From the NCBI GenBank assembly GCA_020002185.1, contig CM034534.1, positions 66,136,217 to 66,200,216 of the forward strand: a stretch of DNA of 64,000 nucleotides, written 5' to 3'. Below are positions 14,064 through 26,405 of this stretch, in pieces. How positions within the stretch are numbered: position 1 is the first letter of the stretch; every line of letters starts with the position of its first letter. A program made the position numbers and the translations under genes. The stretch comes from Paraescarpia echinospica (lineage: Eukaryota; Annelida; Polychaeta; Sabellida; Siboglinidae). A model generated the notes under the pieces. It made no database searches, had not been told where the DNA came from, and saw nothing but the letters and a program-made list of their open reading frames with translations.

Positions 14064-15828
14064 CAGGTTCTTACAGGTTCTTACAGGTTCTTACAGGTCC
14101 TCTTCTGGCTTTTAGGCTGTGATGCCTCTTACGCCAGCTCTGATGTTTGTCGTCAAACTATATGGTGCGCATGCGTCTGACGAGTTGTTCCATAATAGGG
14201 GTGGGGCTGTGTAATCGAGCTTAATTGGGTGGTTTTTCCATAATTTGTCTAATTTTCCCTCGAAGGACTGAACTGATGGAGCCTCTACCACAGACTGTGG
14301 GAGGCTGTTCCATACGTCCGTGCATCGGTGTATAAATGAATTTTTGTTAATGTTTAACCGACAACGTCCTTTGAATATTTTTAGGTGATGTCCTCGCGTA
14401 CATGATTCAGTATCCCTCAAAGTTATAAAGTTCGATGTCACAGCTGTATCATATTTGTCTGTTAAAATCCTATACATTTCAATCATGTCTCCTCTGAGGC
14501 GACGATATGACAGAGTTGGTAATTTTAGTCTTTTGCAGACGTTCATTGTATTCAAGATCTTTAAAGCCTGGAATTAATTTGGTTGCTCTACGCTGAACAT
14601 TTTCAAGAGCTGTAATGTGTTTCATTAAGAATGGAGCCCATACTTGATTTGCATATTCAATATGTGGGCGGACGAGAGATTTAAAAACAGTAGAAAAACA
14701 TTGTTCATCCATGTAATCAAAAGTGCGACGAATTATCCCCATCATTGAATTGGCTTTATTAATTTTTTCCGACATATGTGCCTCAAAGTTTAGTGATGAG
14801 TCAAAAGTGACGCCAATATCCTTCACCTTATCCGTACTTGCCAGCGTTATATGATTAGGTCCCAGTGTGTAGCTGTCGTTTCTTATTGTTGATGATCCTA
14901 CTCTCATATGGCTGCATTTGTCTGGGTGGAACTTTAAAAGAGATTCGTATGTCCAATGTTCTGCATGGGTAAGATCTTGTTGAAGCTTTGTGCAATCTTC
15001 AGTGGTGTAAATTGGATGGAAGAGTTTCATATCATCCGCAAACAGGAATATTTCGGAGCTCTTTATAACATCCGGTAAATCATTAATAAATATAACAAAA
15101 AGTAAGGGACCAATCACCGATCCTTGTGGTATGCCGCTGATGACATCATGCCAATTTGAAAAAGAATTATTGACCCTTACACGTTGTGTTCTGTGGGCCA
15201 ATAGAGCTGCAACCCAGCTTTGAATATTTCCTTGAATTCCATAGCTCTGGAGTTTCTCTATAAGTCGTAGATGTGGGACTTTGTCAAATGCTTTCATAAG
15301 ATCACAATATACTACATCAATACATCCACCGTTATCTAGTGTCTCAGTCCATGAATCGAGTACTTTAAGTAATTGGAGAACTTTAGACCGCCCTTTGATG
15401 AATCCAAATTGTTTGTCGCTCAACAGGTCATTATCTTTCAAATGTTTAGTGATGGTATCTCTAACTATGCCTTCCATTATTTTCCCTACTATGCTCGTTA
15501 GGCTGACTGGCCGGTAGTTATGTGCTAGATTTTTGTTTCCTTTCTTGTGAATTGCAGATATGTTTGCTATTTTCCAGTCTTTGGGTAGTATGCCTGTTTT
15601 CAGCGACGTGTTAAAAATTTTGGATAGTGGAGTGCTAATACTCTCTGCCAATTCGTTTAGTACACGAGGATGGAGGCCGTCAGGTCCTGGTGATTTGAAT
15701 ATTTTTAGTTTCTTTAGCTTTAAAGCCACTATCGATGGAGTGATAGTGCAAGATTCAACTTTGTTATGACATCTTATTGGCTCCTCCAGAATGTCTCCTT
15801 CTGGTTCTCTCGTAAATACGGAAGAGAA
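14064..15828 (-). pseudogene. 5'-truncated CR1-like LINE with target-site duplication
   Basis: Read on the minus strand, the frame gives SSVFTREPEGD, SPGPDGLHPRVLNELA, NYRPVSLTSIVGKIME, YCDLMKAFDKVPH, GIPQGSVIGPLLFVIFIND and LFADDMKLF (catalytic FADD box), then RATKLIPGFKDLEYNERLQ. It covers nearly the whole reverse transcriptase; the endonuclease is absent. One extra A near 14535 shifts the frame, and the C-terminal part (NSLPQSVVEAPSVQSFEGKL) continues at 14112-14555. The sister copy at 27.7 kb lacks that extra base and is open. The 3' tail is about four copies of ACCTGTAAGA. Flanks carry AACATA at 14058-14063 and 15829-15834, a likely TSD. Confidence 0.88.
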
Positions 15829-16250
15829 AACATAAATACCAATGGATAAAACACATGGTCCGCTTAAATATAAAATGTATGCACATATCTACAACGTGTT
15901 TGTCTTGTTGTACAAGTAATGACAACACATTCGGAAAATAGAGTGTGGCAATATTAAAGTGCAAAAAAAACTTCACCGCACTCTGACAATTCTAAATAAG
16001 TATTCCCCAAAAGTTACGCCGTTTTAACATATGCCCACATGTTATCCACTCACAAAACAGTTAAATATCCAACACAATACCTTTGTACTGTGGGTTATGT
16101 CCTGCCAACGGACGACAACTTGTGGTCCTCGGATGATAACATATAGAAAACACCTTTGAAATTAAAGCAACTGTAAAATCGTCAATGTTATGAATTAGTG
16201 TGCCCAATTGTTGGTGGAGTCGCCTCAATATTATGCACATTTAATACCAT

Positions 16251-17250
16251 NNNNNNNNNNNNNNNNNNNNNNNNNNNNNNNNNNNNNNNNNNNNNNNNNN
16301 NNNNNNNNNNNNNNNNNNNNNNNNNNNNNNNNNNNNNNNNNNNNNNNNNNNNNNNNNNNNNNNNNNNNNNNNNNNNNNNNNNNNNNNNNNNNNNNNNNNN
16401 NNNNNNNNNNNNNNNNNNNNNNNNNNNNNNNNNNNNNNNNNNNNNNNNNNNNNNNNNNNNNNNNNNNNNNNNNNNNNNNNNNNNNNNNNNNNNNNNNNNN
16501 NNNNNNNNNNNNNNNNNNNNNNNNNNNNNNNNNNNNNNNNNNNNNNNNNNNNNNNNNNNNNNNNNNNNNNNNNNNNNNNNNNNNNNNNNNNNNNNNNNNN
16601 NNNNNNNNNNNNNNNNNNNNNNNNNNNNNNNNNNNNNNNNNNNNNNNNNNNNNNNNNNNNNNNNNNNNNNNNNNNNNNNNNNNNNNNNNNNNNNNNNNNN
16701 NNNNNNNNNNNNNNNNNNNNNNNNNNNNNNNNNNNNNNNNNNNNNNNNNNNNNNNNNNNNNNNNNNNNNNNNNNNNNNNNNNNNNNNNNNNNNNNNNNNN
16801 NNNNNNNNNNNNNNNNNNNNNNNNNNNNNNNNNNNNNNNNNNNNNNNNNNNNNNNNNNNNNNNNNNNNNNNNNNNNNNNNNNNNNNNNNNNNNNNNNNNN
16901 NNNNNNNNNNNNNNNNNNNNNNNNNNNNNNNNNNNNNNNNNNNNNNNNNNNNNNNNNNNNNNNNNNNNNNNNNNNNNNNNNNNNNNNNNNNNNNNNNNNN
17001 NNNNNNNNNNNNNNNNNNNNNNNNNNNNNNNNNNNNNNNNNNNNNNNNNNNNNNNNNNNNNNNNNNNNNNNNNNNNNNNNNNNNNNNNNNNNNNNNNNNN
17101 NNNNNNNNNNNNNNNNNNNNNNNNNNNNNNNNNNNNNNNNNNNNNNNNNNNNNNNNNNNNNNNNNNNNNNNNNNNNNNNNNNNNNNNNNNNNNNNNNNNN
17201 NNNNNNNNNNNNNNNNNNNNNNNNNNNNNNNNNNNNNNNNNNNNNNNNNN
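16251..17250. other. Assembly gap of 1000 N
   Basis: Exactly 1000 undetermined bases. The round number suggests a scaffolding gap of estimated or arbitrary size, so distances across it are not reliable. Confidence 1.
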
Positions 17251-18090
17251 CAGTGTCAGATGGTTAGTGTAGAAGGATCAATTTCAGTAATAAACTCATA
17301 TTCATAATGCGTTTTGCCTAGTATATAATTAATTATACTCTTGACGTCATTGTTATGGTAATTCGTTATTTAAAGGATACTATAGTGTTATTCACTTATT
17401 GGTTAAAAGTTAATGTTGTTATGTTCTGTGTCAATGTTCGACGGCGATGTATTTGGGGATTTGACATTATGTAGATATATATGACTCTGAGAAGTTCGTT
17501 ATAATACTATTATACACATTTAGGATCTACCTGTACTTGTCACACATTATATGTACAATCCAACACATCCATTGTTTCAAAAACATTTATTTTGAAAAAT
17601 CAATACAAATAATACTAAATTCAACACGCTCATAATTCACAATTATTCTGTGTAATGACTAACGACAGCCAAATATGACTGCATGTCTCCATGCACCAGC
17701 ACGCAACTGAAAGACAAAAATATGTGTTAGCACATTATATATATATATATATCCACATATAGTAGGCCTACATGTTTACTGTTAATATTTATACCTTTCC
17801 TGTAGACAGCGTATCAGAGATTCGTGTTACTGTTCTTAGTTCACACAATAATAATATAAATTACTTTTGTGATCCACGGTAGAAACCAACGGGAAGGTAA
17901 CAGTATTCTTGTACCATATGTTTTGTGAATATGCAGTATGATGTATGTCGAGACTGTGTATAGTGCCATATTCTGTCACTTTGCAGACGGGAGTTAGAAA
18001 TTAAATAACACTGAAAGAATTTACTAATATTGTAGTCACTATCATATGGAGTTCTTTTTTTATCAAATTTTACAGGTTACGCACAACACC
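17251..18090. other. AT-rich stretch, no gene seen
   Basis: No exon or RNA gene is supported. A short TA run is at 17738-17751. Confidence 0.5.
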
Positions 18091-18098
18091 AGACTTAA

Positions 18099-19014
18099 GG
18101 TAGCAGACCTCCAGTCAAATATGAAGAAATTTTTATATATTTTTTCTCCATATTTTTTCATGTATACCTTGAAAAATATGTTTTCCTACATTAAGTATTA
18201 CATTTTAAGTGAAATAATAATAAAAAAATAGTTTTATTACACATATGGAGTAACCATGTAATTTTAGGTCACATCAGATTTTACCATAGCAACGTGATTT
18301 GTCCTTGGATACGATCATTTCTAGTGTATCTATTTTAAATCCTTCGAGCGAAGAAAAAAAACTTCCAAGACAACAAGGAGAATGAAGAAGGAAATACATA
18401 TGAAAAGGGAGGACACTAGGAGTAATGAACAATGCCTGTGACAGCTTTATTAGATATTCAGTGAGTTTTCACACTTTTTTGCTCAATATCAAACTTTACC
18501 AGCGATTTTCTCAGAATCAGTTTTTTCCTGTTTAACACGTTCTTTCAAACATCATAGCGTCGCCATTTTTTGTCGAATTTGCTTCAAATTTGAAAGAGAA
18601 GTACACAAGACTCAGCTATATGGGATGATCAAAGCATTTTGCTGTACTTATTTTAGAATTAGTGTACCATGTGCCAGAATACATAATTTGGAGAAAACAA
18701 TTTACGATTTTTTTTTTTTCCACAAAATTTTTCAATATCATTTATTTGTTACACTCTTTCACCATCCCATACAGTACCATGTAGTAAATGTTGTGTGTAA
18801 ATTTCAGATCATTATGATGTATGCTTCTGAAAATATATTGTTTGAAAAATTTCATATATTTCTGTCGTTGGCAGACATTTTGAGTATTAATTTGCATAAT
18901 TTATGCAAAAAAAATTGTCTCTTGAATAAATGATGTATAGTCATTCTAATAATATTATAGGTTTTTGAGAGTGACTTATATATTTTAAAATGATATGACT
19001 GGAGTTCTGCTACC
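18099..19014. mobile_element. Non-autonomous TTAA-type DNA transposon (MITE), copy 1
   Basis: The element begins GGTAGCAGACCTCCAGTCA and ends with the inverted counterpart (TGACTGGAGTTCTGCTACC), giving imperfect TIRs of about 19 bp. TTAA flanks both sides (18095-18098 and 19015-19018), as expected for a TTAA TSD. The 916-bp interior is very AT-rich and has no transposase. A related element is at 53543-54265. TTAA targeting is a feature of the piggyBac and Kolobok superfamilies; the GG start fits Kolobok better, by inference only. Confidence 0.8.
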
Positions 19015-19231
19015 TTAACATAACAGTAGTTTAATCTAAAGGAATAACTTGATGCGAAAAATAATTATTACAACATAAATCAACTTTTGAAATGTCTGAT
19101 GGTAAAAACAGCACTAAGGAATGTACCAAACTACGTACATTAATATATAGGCCTATACTTTGCAAAATGTGACAGAATATGGCTTAATGATGTGCTAAGT
19201 ATGCATAAATTGTACCTGGAAAGAACTCAAA

Positions 19232-19965
19232 ACGTTAGTTACATAACAGAGCATACTGTCACTGCCTATAGTCCTGTCACACAAACCACCATCACCATGT
19301 AATTGTATCTGGATATAAATTAAAACGTTAATGACTTAACAACAACAACACCATCATTGCCTATAGTCCTGTCACTTAAACCACCATCACCACATAATTG
19401 TATATGGGTAGAAATTGAAAAGTTAGTGACATCATAACTTCCTAGAGTCCTGTCATATCATCACCGCCTATAGTCCTGTCACTCAAACCATCACCACCCC
19501 ACTATCATCACCTAATTGTACATGGATAGAAATTAAAACGTTAGTGACATAACAAAGCAACACCAACACCGTGTATAGTCCTGTCACTCAAACCACCTAA
19601 TTGTATCTGGCAATTAAAACATTAGTGACATAAAAAAGCAACATCATCGCCGCCTCTACTCCTGTCACTTAAACTACCATCAGCCACCATCACCACCTAA
19701 TTGTGTCTGGGTAGAAATAAAAATGTTAGTCACACCATCACCTCCTATTGTCCAGTCATCCAGACCACCTTCACCACCTAATTGTATATGGATAGGAATT
19801 TATATGTTAGTGACATAACAAAGCAACACCATCACTGACTATAGTCCTGTCATTCAGACCACCATCACCACCTAAATGTATCTGGATAGAAATAAAAATG
19901 TTAATGACATAATAAAGCAACACTTTCTCTGCCTAAAGTACTGGCCCTCAAACAAACATCACTAT
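19232..19965. repeat. Minisatellite, approximately 93-bp unit, 8 diverged copies
   Basis: Each unit runs GTTAGTGACATAACAAAGC ... CTATAGTCCTGTCACTCA ... CACCACCTAATTGTATCTGG ... ATTAAAAC. Units vary from about 80 to 120 bp through internal duplication or loss of CACCATCACCA blocks. No convincing coding frame crosses it. Confidence 0.85.
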
Positions 19966-20280
19966 GTGAATAGTACATCAACCTCCATCCCCCCAGTCAG
20001 CCCCACCTAAGTAGAAAGCTTCATGGGAAAAATGATGTTGTGTAACTTCAACACATTTAGACAAACAGTGAGATTTGACATGGTATGTGTATGTGCTGGA
20101 CTAACGTGAAAATCCACCTGCTCACATTCTATATTGCTGCAGTACCTGATAGTAACATAAATGGCATGCTAAATGGTAGTGGCTAAAACCATGTCCTGCA
20201 CTTGCAGGCAACTACCTCGAGGTCCAAAAGGAATTGGGAACTATCTATATGTATATAATGTTCTGGTCACTAAGATTAAT

Positions 20281-20868
20281 TTATATTCTTTTCCTTTTTG
20301 GAACACTTGAAGTCTTGGCACACCTCTTTCTCTTCACCTGACCTGGCTTTTTCCCACCATTAGGTCCTGTCACTGCCAATTTGCCGTCAGTTGATATGGC
20401 AGTTCTGGAATCCATCATCCAAATGAAACGAATAAATTTCTTGAAATGATTATCCCTTTTCTCCTTGGGAAGGCACGACCACACATCAATAGGCACATAA
20501 AATTTGGTAAATGGTGGGCACAGGATATAGTCTCCCTGGCCAGCCAAACATCTTTTCAGATCCTGGTATTGAGTCCGCACAACATCGTAAAGTTTTAACA
20601 CCAGGGTGGTCAACGGTTGTCCCTTCCAATTGACAGCATGCTTCAACATGGCATTCAGACTTTCACAATTATTGTTAGTCCAGTTTACAAGAGGGGTCAC
20701 ACCTACTGCTTTAGCCTGGGTTATGAAGTTGGAATGAAGAAGAGAGACAACCCTATCTTGAAAATATGTGTTAAAGGATGGTGCAGCAATATTGATTAAA
20801 TCCTCTGTCTTCTTTAATGCGTGGTCAAATGTGACATCCTCATCAGCGCTTGTGATATAGTCAGTCAC
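20281..20868 (-). pseudogene. MULE-like transposase C-terminal fragment
   Basis: A 195-codon open frame contains VNWTNNNCESLNAMLKHAV, the TNN-ES-N block found after the DDE core in MULE/FAR1-type transposases. It is followed by a conserved-looking region (VVRTQYQDLKRCLAGQGDY, PIDVWSCLPKEKR) and a basic tail ending KRKRI that could be a nuclear localisation signal. The DDE catalytic core would be upstream (above 20868 on this strand) and was not found, so this is a fragment or a single exon of a spliced gene. Family assignment is by motif memory only. Confidence 0.45.
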
Positions 20869-20899
20869 AGAAATGATGCAGAAAAAGGCAAAGGAAATA

Positions 20900-23000
20900 A
20901 AGTTACAACTTTAAATTGAGTAATAATTGAACATCTGACTATACAAATTACCAGACATATGTTGAGACTTACGACTCATTTTGCTATAACGACCCATTTC
21001 CTACAAACACGTTTTTGTGAATATTTAATGAAAGCAATAACAATAGTATAAAACATGGTAAATTCATTTGCACCGAGTTCAGTATTACGTCAACAAAACA
21101 AACAAAAACACAAAGGTCATGATAATGAGCGAGGCGTTGCAGCATAAAATGTGACACCAACAGCTTTTTGGTCACATTTTCTCTAAGTTTTTGCGCTAAA
21201 AATCTATGAACAAAGCTATACTCATTAAAACTATAGAGCTATGACAGCTTCTTTGAACTGAAATACGTTGTAAATCAACCATTGTTTGTAATTGGTGATG
21301 TGTGAAATGAGAATACTAAGGTCCACAAATAGGTCGCCCACAATCGTGACCAATAGTTGGCAACAACGTAGTCGTAGAACGACTGAGTTACAAAGGTGAG
21401 ATACTTTTTGAGCCAAAGGTCCAACCACCAATGAGATGCCTCAATAGGAAGCCATCCTTCGAAGCGGATTATGATATAACCGTTTCAAGTTGCAAAAAAA
21501 TATTATTAATAAAACTACTAATGATGTACAGTACCCGTGATGTAATGCTAATTTATTAGAATAATAATACAATATCTTTATTTAGGATAGCCCAACTAAA
21601 ATAAATACAGTGCAAACTATTAACATACACTGGAATGGATTCCTTTACAAATTACAGTGAGGACCTCATATTAATGTAATTATTATTCTAAAGTACTACT
21701 ATACATGACCAATGCATACTGACGTAGTTACGTAGAAGCAATTAAGCTGAATATCTTGCAAAATCGTATCGGATTATGTGGCAACGGCTCTCTCAGTGTC
21801 TTGACATTGATGCTGACAGATCAGTGGTTGACATACGTCGTACGATACGTATCCTGAATCAAAGCCTCAATGCAGAAATACCTTCTCGCGAAAAGTGTAC
21901 AGGAATGGTAAAGTAACATGCCAAAAATAAATGTTTAATCTATGGTTTACTGGTATTGTTAAATTAACAGAACATTTATTTTTCGCATGTTACTACCGTT
22001 ATTTAGCACTTCTGCGATGTTCTTATTATCCTTATAGTTATAACGCCATTCGCCAGGTGGCGCTACGGTGCCAAGACTAAATGTTCGTCCGGAAGATCGG
22101 ATAAAATGCATGAATTGTGTAACTCCTGGGTGAAATACAGCCTGAAAATTTATAGTAATGCACACACAAACCCTATATATACCATCAACTGCCAAACTAT
22201 CTACCAACACATTATATTTCGTGGTCGTGCGTGGTCGTGCGCCTTTTAGTCAAACCGGTCTGGTGCGCTGAATCTGTCGGACGATAATATGAGTTATTTT
22301 ACGTACGGATTGCTAATGTCGTTGTCAATGACGGCGCCTTAGCGCTTAATAAACGGAGTAATGTTAGTTTTCTTCTCATCAAATGCATTCCCATTGAATG
22401 AACAATGGCAGTGCTACACCCAGCACCATGTCCTGTGTTGAATAACACAGGACTATCCCAAAGACATCAGCATAAACATTTAAACCCAGGGCCAGTCCAA
22501 AACAATGGCAATCGTTCATTTATTTGCATGGGACTTGCCATTGGCACTACAGTATGTCCTAGCACTAACATGGTTAGGCCTAGGGTTACGTCTTGATAAC
22601 TAGTTCTATTCTAGAGCCATACAGGGTCGCTAGGTGGCGTAAGGTGGTACTTGTTTATTTTGTCACTGCGTGATTCAAAATCATTTTTGCAATTTAACGT
22701 TTAATTTTGTCTGTGACACTATTGTAGAATTAGTGCACTGTTTGCTTAAACAAACATTTTATAAATTGTCACCACCAACGCTGTTAAATCTTGTACTTAA
22801 ATTAGTTGGGCGATAATACAGGTCGCTTTGATTTTCGCGCTAGCAGGCTTACGTACACAACATACTAAGGTAGGGGCAGTCCCCTTATAAACTATATACT
22901 AACAGGCCTTTTCAACAAGACGTTCTTTTTAAACGTCTTGTTACTTTGCACAGGCCTGCTGAGCGCGAACAATCATATGACCTGTAATATTGCCATTGAT
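20900..23000. other. No gene supported; hairpin-forming segment at 22.9 kb
   Basis: Scattered frames (21231-21431, 21959-22210, 22405-22596) lack recognisable motifs. 22912-22964 contains nested inverted repeats: AGGCCT pairs outside and ACAAGACGTT/AACGTCTTGT inside, able to form a stem. This lies just upstream of the LINE that starts near 23.0 kb and could be part of its 5' untranslated region. Confidence 0.45.
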
Positions 23001-23039
23001 TATCGTCAACCCACTCTTTAATAACCTAGAAATTTACAT

Positions 23040-26000
23040 TATTTTTAGTACAAGTATACAGTTTTAGGATATTTTATTATTTTCAATTATTTATTATTTT
23101 TATGAGACATTATCATTTTATTCTTCACCATTTCGAGGAAAGACAATGTCACCAGCATTTTTATTGTGTTTTATTTTTATCCTGTTCTGCTGCTTCGAGA
23201 GGTCACGATTTTACGCTGTGCAAGCCACTTAGTCCCCAACGGTCGGCTGTCATTTTAACAGTTTCTCAGTACATGAGAACACAACATTCCTTGTCACATC
23301 TTCACAGTTTGCCATGTCTTAATCTTTGCTTTAATAGAAAGTTACTGCCAATCCCCCGCTCTAAGCCAACGTTTAAATTGGCAATTATTTTACTACTAGC
23401 AGGAGATGTAAGTCTTAATCCTGGACCTGCTATCAGATGCAATATTCGAGTAGCCACCACTAACGTTCGATCTATTCGAGACAAAACAGCCTCGCTTACC
23501 GATTTATTAACTTCCAAGACAATAGACATCCTTGCAGTCACTGAGACCTGGCTCAGACCACATGGCACAGCTGCATGCATTGCTGACATTTCTCCTTCCA
23601 GTTTCACCTTCCATCATCGCCCACGTTCAGTTGGACGAGGTGGTGGTGTTGGATTTCTCGTCTCAAAACAGTTCAAAGTTAATTTGCATTCAAACCCTGA
23701 TTACTCCAGCTTTGAGGCCATCTGTGCCGAAATTTCTGATTCATCATTCTCTGCTTATTTTGTGTGCATTTATCGCCCTCCAGGACACCCTACCCATTTC
23801 TCTGAAGAATTCCAGGATCTACTTGAAAATCTGGCAACTATTTATTCAGAATTTTATATACTCGGTGATTTTAATCTTCATCTGGACACACCTTCATCAA
23901 CAACAAGTACATTTAATGACATTCTGGCATCCTATGACATGAAACAACATGTTACCTTCTCAACACACATACATGGCCACTGGCTCGATCTCTTAATCAC
24001 CCGCTCAGATTGTAACAATATTCAGACACCTACTGCTTCAGATGGTTTATCAGACCACCACACTGTCATTGCTGATCTCAAAGTTCCTAGAATTCCCGTA
24101 GAGTCCAAAAACAAAGTGTTTTACCGACTGATCCATAAGATTGACATTGCCGCATTAATGACAGACATCCTTAAATCCGACCTCATCAGTAAACCCAAAG
24201 AGCATCTGTCAGATCTGTGTCGACAGTACTGTCAAGTACTCAAAGATTTACTTAATAAACATGCACCCCTGAGATCTAGATATGTGTCCCAAAAGCCACA
24301 TGCTCCATGGATGACTCCTGAAATTCTACAATCTAAAAAGCGCCGGCGCTATCTTGAACGTGTATGGCGCAAATCACGCTCGCCTTTGGACAGATCACGA
24401 TATTCTAAACAGTGTCACTACTGCAACAGACAAATGGCCAAAGCTAAATCAAATTATTACACAAACATGGTCTCGAGTAACTCTGATAATCCACGTCAGC
24501 TATGGAACTGCATAAATCATATTTTACATAGACGGCCGCCTCCATCTCTACCTAGTCATGTGTCAGTCAAATCTCTGTGTGACTCGTTTTCTAGTCATTT
24601 CAAAGATAAAATAAGTCTTATACGTTCTGCTTTTCCATGTCACACTTTAAGTACTGTAAATGTGGACTCCCCACAAGTAAATTCTCCACTTGTATTGTTT
24701 GAGCCAGCCACAGTTGATGAAGTGAGGAAAATAATAATGTCCTCCCCAAATAAGTCATGCGATCTCGATCCATTACCAACCATACTACTAAAAGCATGTC
24801 TTGACTCTAATTGGTACAATAACGAATATCATAAATTTATCACTAAGTTCGGGTAAATTCCCAGATGATTTTAAACACGCACATGTAAATCCTGTTCTCA
24901 AGAAGACTTTTCTGCCAAAAGATGATTTCAAAAATTATAAGCCAATTTCTAATCTTAGCTTTATTTCTAAGATACTTGAGAAAGTCGTAGCAAGCTGTCT
25001 AAGGCGTCATATTAGCTCAACTTGTTTATCCAGTGTGCTCCAATCAGCATACAAACAATTTCATTCTACTGAGACTGCTCTCCTAAAAGTACACAATGAT
25101 GTTATATTAAACATTGATAAAGGCAAATTAACTGCACTTACCTTTCTTGATCTGTCTGCCGCCTTTTATACCATTGATCACAACACTCTTGTCAAACGTT
25201 TATCAATGTGGTATGGCATATCTGGCACAGCTCTGACCTGGTTTTCTTCATATCTAACCAATAGACTTCAATGTATAAAGAATAGATAATTACTTTTCAA
25301 CCTCACTCCCCACTTCATGTGGCATTCCCCAGGGTTCTGTTCTTGGACCTTTGCTTTTCACTCTCCACTGCGCCACTCGGCTCTGTAATCCAAAGTCATA
25401 ACTTGAATCATCACCTTTATGCAGATGACACACAGATCTACATTTCCTTGGCCACGCCCGATACAAGTCATTCTCTAAACCGACTCAACGATTGTCTCCA
25501 AGATGTTTTTTCATGGATGACCGATAGTAAATTAAAGTTAAATGCAGACAAAACTGAATTCCTCATCATTGGTACTCCAATGCAGCGAGGTAAACTAAAT
25601 GACTTTTTTCCAACATGCATCCTGAGTCAAACTATCACACCAGCAGCATCAGTACGGAATCTAGGAGTGACCTTTGATTGCGACTTCAATTTCAGACAAC
25701 ACATATCCCAAACGTGCCGTTGCTGTTTTTATCATATCCGTGATCTTCGCCGCATTCGCCGACATATGTCGCTTTCTGTCGCTAAGACTATCGCAACAGC
25801 TCTTGTTAGCAGCAGATTAGATTATTGCAATTCCCTCCTTCATAATATTGCTATCAAGGATATTGCAAAACTACAACGCGTCCAAAATTGTTTAGCAAGG
25901 GTAGTCACACAATCTCCTCGATTCTCCCGCTCAGTGCCACTTCTAAAATCACTGCATTGGCTCCCCGTGCGATATCGCATTATGTTTAAGATCTGCACAA

Positions 26001-26405
26001 TCACCTACCAAGCCCTTTCATCCAAACAACCTAGTTATTTACACTCAATGCTCACACCAGCCAGACAAGCCAGAAAACTTCGGTCGTCTAGTTCAAAGTT
26101 GCTATCTGTTCCTAGAGTTAAGACAAAGGCTGGAACTCAAGCTTTTTCAGTTGCCGCGCCAACTATATGGAATTCGCTTCCCGTTAATGTTAAATTAGCA
26201 GAAAATATTGTTACATTTCGTCGTCACCTCAAAACCTATCTTTTCAATATCGCCTATCCTCCCTAGCTTCCTAGTACATCCATCCATTTGTTGACGAATT
26301 TCGCCTAGCACACGAGTACGAGAATGCTTAATCCTTTGGTTTTGGTGCGCCACTGAGCTCGGATTGTCTGAGGATATTGGCGCTTAAGAAGTTATTTATT
26401 ATTAT
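23040..26405 (+). pseudogene. CR1/L2-like LINE with 2A-like N-terminal motif, endonuclease and RT
   Basis: ATG at 23102 starts a 584-codon frame. Residues 91-109 are a hydrophobic stretch followed by GDVSLNPGP, a 2A-like motif; the predicted ribosomal skip is before the Pro codon at 23426-23428. An AP-like endonuclease follows with its catalytic motifs visible: [22 protein letters not shown] and [10 protein letters not shown]. The reverse transcriptase begins at [16 protein letters not shown] frameshift near 24805-24830 moves to the next frame ([27 protein letters not shown]). There is a stop at about 25287, and another shift between PQGSVLGPLLF and HHLYADDTQIY (YADD box, about 25418-25429). 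The last frame runs to 26266, ending IWNSLPVNVKLAEN...HLKTYLF. The 3' end reads TTGGCGCTTAAG, then a TTATTA tail near 26390-26405. Three lesions, so inactive but young. Confidence 0.88.
23378..23428 (+). other. 2A-like ribosome-skipping motif within the LINE ORF
   Basis: The codons give [17 protein letters not shown]. The NPGP core and the preceding Asp-Val are the hallmark of 2A-like sequences; the position usually occupied by Glu is Ser here. Such motifs are known at the start of ORF2 in some CR1- and L1-like LINEs of marine invertebrates. A hydrophobic leader precedes it, which in described cases can also act as a signal sequence. Activity is not shown by sequence alone. Confidence 0.7.

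Larger units (their letters stand above)
11010..16141. mobile_element. Candidate DNA element bounded by a 19-bp inverted repeat
   Basis: 11010-11028 (TGTTATCGTCCGAGGACCA) is matched in inverted orientation at 16123-16141 with one mismatch. Between them lie two further direct copies of the same word with one change (13655-13673 and 13995-14013), two copies of a 73-bp block containing CGATAAC words (11707-11777 and 12078-12150), a broken ORF with a transposon-type C-terminus (12290-13068), and a later LINE insertion (14064-15828). The shared outer and inner motif suggests one repetitive DNA element about 3.3 kb long before the LINE entered. No TSD was established and the motif could instead be a subterminal repeat. 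Confidence 0.4.

Noticed and set aside
16198..17307. Long open frames across 16.2-17.3 kb
   Set aside because: They consist of the 1000-N gap translated as unknown residues.
22405..22596. Possible second 2A-like motif (HLNPGP)
   Set aside because: Lacks the upstream Asp-Val/Ile context, has no hydrophobic leader and no endonuclease after it; chance match.
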